In this document: in pieces, positions 59,263-64,000 of the stretch | Position numbering within the stretch: position 1 is the first letter of the stretch | How the letters are laid out: each line of letters opens with the position of its first letter | Source: Haloferax marisrubri | GTDB lineage: Archaea > Halobacteriota > Halobacteria > Halobacteriales > Haloferacaceae | DNA: 64,000 nt | NCBI RefSeq assembly: GCF_001469875.2 | Contig: NZ_LOPW02000018.1 | Location: 474,045 to 538,044 of the forward strand | Direction: 5' to 3' | Translations under genes and position numbers: made by a program | The notes under the pieces: model-generated | The model's database searches: none | What the model was told of the DNA's origin: nothing | The model's input: the letters and a program-made list of their open reading frames with translations, nothing else

Positions 59263-60297
59263 TCAGTCGTCCGCGTCGCCGAGGTTGCCGAGGCCGCCGA
59301 GAGAGGGCACCGACACCCACTCACCGCGACTGTCCGAGGCCTCGGCGGCGAAAATGATGTCCAGGCCCTTTCTGGCCTCGGCGGGCGGGACCATCGGCGG
59401 TCGTCCCTCGGAGACGGCCTCGACGAAGTCGCGTATCTGCGCGACGTGCGGGCCTTCGGGGCGGGGGTCGGGGAGTTCGACGGGCTGTTTCTCCCCGTTC
59501 ACCTCGAACAGTTCGACGCCAGTCTCGGTGACGCGGAGCGTCCCCTCCGTCCCGTTGAATTCGAGACTGATGGGCTGTTGGGGCCGCGTCGCCGTCGTCG
59601 CCGACACCTGCCCGAGCGCGCCGTCCTCGAATCGGAGGGAGAGCGCGGCCGTGTCGGGGGCGTCGATGTCGTGGTACAGCGCGTCGCCGGTGCCGGCGAC
59701 CCGTGACACGTCGCCCGCGACCCACTGGAGCAGGTCGATGCCGTGGAGCGCCTGCGTGAACAGGACGCCGCCGTCGAGGCCGGCGCTCCCGTGCCACGAC
59801 GAGTCGTCGTAGTACGAGCGGTCGCGGTGCCACTTCACCCGCACGTCGGCGAACACGAGTCGTCCGAGCCGGCCATCGCGGACCACCTCGCGGGCGAACT
59901 GCATCGTGGGGAACAGCCGCCGCTGGAGGATACACGCGAGGGTGACGCCCGCGTCGCGGCAGGCCTCGACCATGTCTTCCACGCGGTCGGGCGTGATTTC
60001 CAGCGGCTTCTCGCAGAGCACGTCGATGCCGTCTGCCGCGGCGTCGACGACGATGTCCCGGTGGGCTCCGTTGGGCGTGCAGATGCAGACGGCGTCGAGC
60101 GCGGCGTCGGCGAACAGGTCGGCGTGGTCGGTGTACGACGGACAGCCGTGCGTCTCGCCGAACGAACGAGCGGTCTCCGCGGTGTGGTCGGCACAGCCGA
60201 CGAGCGCCGCGCCGTCGATGTCGGCGAGCGCTTCGGCGTGGGACCGTCCCATGCTCGAACAGCCGACGATTCCGACTCGAACCGGCGTCTCGGTCAT
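59263..60297 (-). CDS. Gfo/Idh/MocA-family oxidoreductase (fourth)
   Basis: 344 residues. Dinucleotide loop VGIVGCSSMGRSHAEAL, then VLCEKPLEITPDR and the substrate domain LDGGVLFTQALHGIDLLQWV, with Gln-Ala-Leu-His in place of the more common QxxHxxD. The four oxidoreductases of this locus differ strongly from one another, so they probably act at different steps or on different uronate derivatives. It precedes the third copy on the same strand and follows the MFS gene after 120 bases. Confidence 0.9.
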   Translation of the reverse strand: MTETPVRVGIVGCSSMGRSHAEALADIDGAALVGCADHTAETARSFGETHGCPSYTDHADLFADAALDAVCICTPNGAHRDIVVDAAADGIDVLCEKPLEITPDRVEDMVEACRDAGVTLACILQRRLFPTMQFAREVVRDGRLGRLVFADVRVKWHRDRSYYDDSSWHGSAGLDGGVLFTQALHGIDLLQWVAGDVSRVAGTGDALYHDIDAPDTAALSLRFEDGALGQVSATTATRPQQPISLEFNGTEGTLRVTETGVELFEVNGEKQPVELPDPRPEGPHVAQIRDFVEAVSEGRPPMVPPAEARKGLDIIFAAEASDSRGEWVSVPSLGGLGNLGDADD

Positions 60298-60417
60298 CGG
60301 CGCTCACCGTCGGACGAGAGAGTGACTGTGACTGTAGGCGTCATCGACTCGAACGTCAGCGGGCGGCGTGATAAGCGTTTACGAGCGGGGGACGCGGGCG
60401 TGGGACTGCGGTTCGAC

Positions 60418-61662
60418 TCACTCGGGCGAAAAGCTCTCCGTGAGCGTCCGCCCGACGAGGCCGGCGGCGACGAACGCGAGGACGCTGGTGCAGACGAACG
60501 CCGTGGCGTAGTCGAACCGAGTGGCGAGCACGCCGACGACGAGCGGGCCGAGAACACCGCCGAGGCCGCGGGCGGTCGAGCGAAGTCCCATCAGTTCGGA
60601 CTCGCGGTCGACCGGGGCCACGTCGGCGACGAAGGCGATAGTACCCACGGTGAGCATGGAGAACGTGACCGCGTGGACGAAGAAGGCGGTGCTGCTGATA
60701 CCGATGCGGGCGAACTGTCCGTCGGGGACGAGCGCGAGCACGACGACGAGCGCCTGCACGCCGCTTCCGGCGAGACCGCCGACGATGAGTTTCTTCCGCC
60801 CGATACTGTCGCTCAGGCGGCCGAAACCGTACATCGAGACCACCCGGACCGCGGGGCTGACCGCGAGGACGGCACCCATCACGACGTTCGAGAGGCCCAC
60901 GTCGGCGACGAGGAACACCGGAACGACCGAGATGAAGCCCTTCTCGGTCATGTTCCGGAGGACGATACCGACGTACAGCCAGCCGAGTCCGGTCCGTTCG
61001 AACAGTTCGCGCCGCGCGCCACCGGGGAGGAGCCGACCGCGGACCTCCCCCAGGAGCCGGCCCGCGGTCAGCGTCTGTTCGGACGGCGGCGTCGGGTCGC
61101 TGATACGGAGCGTGAGGAGGGTCGCCACGAGGCCGAATCCGACGACGACGAGATAGAGGTCGGTCGGGACGAGCACGCCGACGAGGTAGCCGACGAACAG
61201 CCGACCGCTGATGGCTCCCGAAGAGCGGGCGCTACTGTAAAAGCCGATGGAGCGCCCGCGGCCGGACTCGCCGCCCGACTCGCTTACGATGGTGAGAATC
61301 ACCGACTGGAAGCCGGCTGTGAACACCGCGAACAGCCCGCGACAGGCGATTTGGAGCGGGACAGACGCGGTGAGGGTCAGCGGGGCGATAGCGAGCGTCG
61401 AGAGGAGCGCGGTCCCGATGAGTATCGCCCGCCGGCGACCCGTGATATCTGCGATTGCGCCCCAGACCGGGGCGAACACGAACAGTCCGAAGGAGAACGC
61501 CGCGTACGCGAGGCTCACCGCGAACGGCGACCCCTGTTCTCCGATGTAGAGCGCCATCGCCGTCCCGAAGAGCGACCCGCACGCGACGCGCGAGATGCCG
61601 ATGAGCGCGAGTGCGCTCCGCTGTCCTCGACTCGCTGGTCGAGCCTGCTGATTGACTACCAC
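60418..61662 (-). CDS. MFS transporter
   Basis: 414 residues if started from GTG at 61662, which fits a TATA-like CTTTATTGG at 61692-61700; the first possible GTG is at 61686 (422 residues) but would lie within about 10 bases of that box. Twelve membrane segments are visible. The loop between segments 2 and 3 reads WGAIADITGRRRAILIG, the MFS signature, and the matching loop in the second half is YGFGRLSDSIGRKKLIVGG. It may import monomeric uronates or export by-products; the sequence does not decide. It is downstream of the UxaA-type genes in the same direction. Confidence 0.88.
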   Translation of the reverse strand: MVVNQQARPASRGQRSALALIGISRVACGSLFGTAMALYIGEQGSPFAVSLAYAAFSFGLFVFAPVWGAIADITGRRRAILIGTALLSTLAIAPLTLTASVPLQIACRGLFAVFTAGFQSVILTIVSESGGESGRGRSIGFYSSARSSGAISGRLFVGYLVGVLVPTDLYLVVVGFGLVATLLTLRISDPTPPSEQTLTAGRLLGEVRGRLLPGGARRELFERTGLGWLYVGIVLRNMTEKGFISVVPVFLVADVGLSNVVMGAVLAVSPAVRVVSMYGFGRLSDSIGRKKLIVGGLAGSGVQALVVVLALVPDGQFARIGISSTAFFVHAVTFSMLTVGTIAFVADVAPVDRESELMGLRSTARGLGGVLGPLVVGVLATRFDYATAFVCTSVLAFVAAGLVGRTLTESFSPE

Positions 61663-61749
61663 TACGACCGGGTGTGACACTACCACCCAATAAAGATTGG
61701 CGAGGCGGAAGGCGACGTACCCGACTCGCCGACACGGACCCGGAACGAG

Positions 61750-62916
61750 TCAGGTCGACGGGCCGGCGCGGGCGATGGCGAACTCCGTGAGTCCGTGCCG
61801 CTCGGCGCACGTCCGGTCGCCGTCGGCGACGGCGAGAAGGAGCGATTCGAGGTCGTCCGCGTCCGCCTCGCGGGCGTCGAGGTCGATGTCACCGGGGACG
61901 GCCGCGAGGGTGTCCGCGTCGCCGGAGAGTTTCACCACCGGGACGACGGGATGGCCGGCGGGCGTCCCCTGTCCCGTGACGTGGAGGACGAGATGCGCGC
62001 CCGCGGCGGCGAGGCCGGTCGCGGCCTCTTCGACCCGGGAGGGCGCGTCCAGTAGTGTTACCCTGCCCTCGCCCGTGGCGTCCCCATCGGCGACTCGCTC
62101 GCCGTACGCCGCGACATCCGCGACCGGCGCGTCGCCGATGAATCCCGTCGCGGCCTCGAAGCCTTGGGCCGCCGCCTCCGTTCCGACGCGCGTCGCTCTC
62201 GCGGGGCGGTCCGCCGCGTCGAGCAGTCGGTCGGCGGCCGCGTCGCCGACGAGCGCCCGCGTCTCGTCGGGGTGCGCGGCGAATCGTTCGTTTCCGGCGA
62301 CGACGACCCGCCCGCCGGCCGCCGCGACTCGCTCGACCAACTCGGCGACGAGCGGGTGCGCGTGCCGTCTGGTCGAGTCCGCGAGGTCATCGACGACGAC
62401 GCCGACCGTGAGGTCGCCGAGCGTCGCCGCCGAGTCGTCGGCCGTCGCGCCCGAGTCGTCTGGCTCAGCTGGCTCCTGCGCGGCCGCCGATTCGCGGAGG
62501 TCGGCGACGGCGGCCACGCCGCGGTCAGCGCAGGCGTCAGTCCCGCCGGCGTCCTGTATCGTGAGTTCGCGGACCGGAAGTCCGCGTTCTTCGACCGCGG
62601 CGGCGACGACATCGCTCCGGACCGTCTCACAGCCGAGACCGACGACGACCGTGCCGGCGACGTTGGGATTGCCGGCGAGGCCGACGAGCGTCCGCTCGGT
62701 CTGCTCGGCGTCCGCGCCCAGTTGCCCACAGCCGTGGTCGTGGGGCGCGGCCACCGCGCCCGGCGAGCGGGCGGCTATCTCCTCGGCGACGACGTGCGAG
62801 CAGATGACCGACGGGAGGACGAGCACCCGGTTGCGGATGCCGAGGCGGCCGTCGGGTCGGCGGTAGCCCGCGAACGAGTCGCGGCCGATTCGGTCGGCGA
62901 GGCGGTTCTCGGTCAT
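61750..62916 (-). CDS. UxaA-family hydrolase/dehydratase large domain, second copy
   Basis: 388 residues from ATG at 62916; the frame to 63273 upstream is antisense/arginine-rich shadow. It starts DSFAGYRRPDGRLGIRNRVLVL, has PHDHGCGQLGADAEQTERTL, VVGLGCETVRSD and the late HVTGQGTPAGHPVVPVVKLSGD, matching the C-terminal catalytic part of altronate/galactarate dehydratases. It overlaps the SAF-domain gene by 4 bases. A low-complexity Asp/Ala/Glu insertion lies about 165-185. Together with the neighbouring genes it forms a three-part set; having a second large subunit is unusual and suggests a heteromeric enzyme or a second substrate. Confidence 0.82.
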   Translation of the reverse strand: MTENRLADRIGRDSFAGYRRPDGRLGIRNRVLVLPSVICSHVVAEEIAARSPGAVAAPHDHGCGQLGADAEQTERTLVGLAGNPNVAGTVVVGLGCETVRSDVVAAAVEERGLPVRELTIQDAGGTDACADRGVAAVADLRESAAAQEPAEPDDSGATADDSAATLGDLTVGVVVDDLADSTRRHAHPLVAELVERVAAAGGRVVVAGNERFAAHPDETRALVGDAAADRLLDAADRPARATRVGTEAAAQGFEAATGFIGDAPVADVAAYGERVADGDATGEGRVTLLDAPSRVEEAATGLAAAGAHLVLHVTGQGTPAGHPVVPVVKLSGDADTLAAVPGDIDLDAREADADDLESLLLAVADGDRTCAERHGLTEFAIARAGPST

Positions 62917-63224
62917 CGCTCCGCCTCCGTCGCCGCCACGTCGCCGCGGCCGCGAGTGCTCTCGCAGTTGTGCGTGTGGACCCACTCGCCGGCCGCGACC
63001 GCCTCCGTGGCCCGCCCGATGACCTCGCCGTACTTCTGAACCGTCTCGCCGGCCGACAGCGGTTCGAGGGCGAACTTGTGGCCGAACGGAACGTCGTCCG
63101 CGAGCGTCACCGCGTGGTTTCCGTCGCGAACCTCGCGCCCGGCGTCGAGGTCTTCGAGCGCCGTCGCCACGCTGTCGCCGTCGGCCAGCACGAGGGCGGC
63201 CCCGTCGAGAACGCGGCCCTTCAT
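62913..63224 (-). CDS. UxaA-type SAF-domain small subunit
   Basis: 103 residues from ATG at 63224. It is the SAF domain that forms the N-terminus of bacterial UxaA/GarD: LVLADGDSVATALEDLDAG, then VPFGHKFALEPLSAGETVQKYGEVIG and the ending GEWVHTHNCEST, where the His and Cys serve metal binding in the family. It overlaps genes on both sides by 4 bases, so all three are translated as a unit. In bacteria the domain is fused to the large domain; here it is a separate gene. Confidence 0.9.
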   Translation of the reverse strand: MKGRVLDGAALVLADGDSVATALEDLDAGREVRDGNHAVTLADDVPFGHKFALEPLSAGETVQKYGEVIGRATEAVAAGEWVHTHNCESTRGRGDVAATEAER

Positions 63225-64000
63225 GTGCCCCGCACCTCCGCGAGTTCGCGCGGGTGGACCTCCGTGATGGCAAACTCCTCCATCCGACGCGTCTCGGCCC
63301 CGGTTCGCTTTCCGCCGGCGACGGCGAGCACCTCGTCGTAGACGCGCTCGCCCGCCTCGGAGATGGTCGCGTCGCCCTCGACCACCGACCCGGCGTTCAC
63401 GTCCATGTTCGACCGCATGCGCTCCCACGTCCGGGGGTTGCCCGTGACCTTCACCACGGGCGCGACAGGGTTGCCAGTAGTGCTCCCGCGGCCGGTGGTA
63501 AAGACGATAATCTGCGCGCCACCGGCGACCTTGCCGACGACGCTCTCCACGTCGTAGCCCGGCGTGTCCATCAGGACGAGGCCGCCGCCGACCGGCAGGC
63601 GCTCTGCGTAGTCGACGATACCGCGAACGGGGGTCGTCCCGCCCTTCGAAATCGCCCCGAGGCTCTTTTCCTCGATGGTCGTGAGACCGCCCTCCTGATT
63701 GCCGGGCGAGGGCTGTGCGCCCCGGAGGTCGACGCCCATCAGGTCGGCGGTCGCCTCGCGGCGCTCGACGCGGTCGAGCAGTCTGCGGCGGGTCTCCTCG
63801 TCGGCGCACCGCTCCGCGAGAACGTGCTCCGCGCCGATGAACTCCGGCGTCTCGCTGAACGAGGCGGTTCCCCCGGCCGCGACGAGGCGGTCGCAGGCGT
63901 CGCCGACGGCGGGGTTGGCGGCGATGCCCGAGGTGGCGTCGCTCCCGCCGCACTCGACGCCGACGACGAGTTCGCTCGCGTCGGCCGACTCGTGGCGGGG
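63221..64000 (-). CDS. UxaA-family altronate/galactarate dehydratase large subunit (5' partial)
   Basis: The frame is open to the right window edge, giving 259 residues of the C-terminal part; the start is outside. It contains LVVGVECGGSDATSGIAANP, then PSPGNQEGGLTTIEEKSLGA, VLMDTPGYDVESVVGKVAGG and TGRGSTTGNPVAPVVKVTGN, the full UxaA C-terminal pattern. The enzyme dehydrates altronate (or galactarate) to a 2-keto-3-deoxy acid, a late step in galacturonate breakdown. It overlaps the SAF-domain gene by 4 bases. Confidence 0.92.
   Translation of the reverse strand, partial: PRHESADASELVVGVECGGSDATSGIAANPAVGDACDRLVAAGGTASFSETPEFIGAEHVLAERCADEETRRRLLDRVERREATADLMGVDLRGAQPSPGNQEGGLTTIEEKSLGAISKGGTTPVRGIVDYAERLPVGGGLVLMDTPGYDVESVVGKVAGGAQIIVFTTGRGSTTGNPVAPVVKVTGNPRTWERMRSNMDVNAGSVVEGDATISEAGERVYDEVLAVAGGKRTGAETRRMEEFAITEVHPRELAEVRGT

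Noticed and set aside
1..64000. tRNA, rRNA, CRISPR or replication origin
   Set aside because: I scanned for T-loop-like sequence, spaced direct repeats and Cdc6/ORB-like elements by eye and found nothing convincing; a tRNAscan or CRISPR search would be decisive.

Overview
The window is chromosomal DNA from a halophilic archaeon (class Halobacteria, most like Haloferax and its relatives in Haloferacaceae). The evidence is very high G+C with strong G/C third-codon bias, acidic proteins, many Tat-type signal peptides with lipoboxes, bacterio-opsin-activator (Bat) type regulators, a TFB paralogue, an aSUI1 paralogue and mostly leaderless genes. No rRNA, tRNA, CRISPR array or intact insertion sequence was recognised.

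1-6.5 kb: the end of a luciferase-like oxidoreductase gene, a small membrane protein, then a leftward set that looks like a TasA/AbpA-type surface fibre operon: a short SipW-type substrate (6452-5829), a long two-domain substrate with an acidic tail (5722-4076), a dedicated signal peptidase (4079-3303) and a membrane-anchored protein carrying the same kind of terminal domain (3295-1409). 6.6-16.4 kb: a receiver-PAS-GAF-Bat regulator divergent from a 7TM histidine kinase, small membrane proteins, an EamA exporter divergent from a winged-helix regulator, a PQQ-type beta-propeller lipoprotein, a Cys-containing microprotein, a methyltransferase preceded by a row of small hairpins, and a Thr/Glu-rich lipoprotein.

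16.8-26.6 kb: a membrane-spanning regulator with calcium-binding repeats outside and a winged helix inside; then four genes that share a 16-bp palindrome (GTTGGAATATTCCAAC type) about 35-44 nt before their starts. They encode a Bat-type regulator, an aSUI1 paralogue, a TFB paralogue and a two-TM protein. The aSUI1 and TFB paralogues have both lost every zinc-ligand cysteine and contain no cysteine at all. This looks like an undescribed regulon of zinc-independent or oxidation-proof initiation factors. A MacB-like ABC efflux set with duplicated permeases lies between them.

26.6-33.1 kb: a lower-GC patch with a cupin, an orphan pair of contractile-injection-system tube proteins, a family 3 glycosidase, biotin synthase and an inositol-monophosphatase-like enzyme. 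33.2-38.5 kb: glycerophosphodiesterase followed by a complete Ugp-type importer (binding protein, two permeases, ATPase). 38.5-39.2 kb: two small unknown genes.

39.9-64 kb: a pectin/galacturonate locus: IclR regulator, exported pectate lyase, cytosolic polygalacturonase (GH28), alpha/beta hydrolase, four Gfo/Idh/MocA oxidoreductases, a LarA-like protein, an oligomer ABC importer whose two permeases are fused in one chain, an MFS transporter and a three-gene UxaA-type (altronate/galactarate dehydratase) set running off the right edge. The inferred logic is: cleave pectin outside, import oligomers, trim and deacylate them inside, then oxidise or reduce and dehydrate the uronates to 2-keto-3-deoxy sugars.
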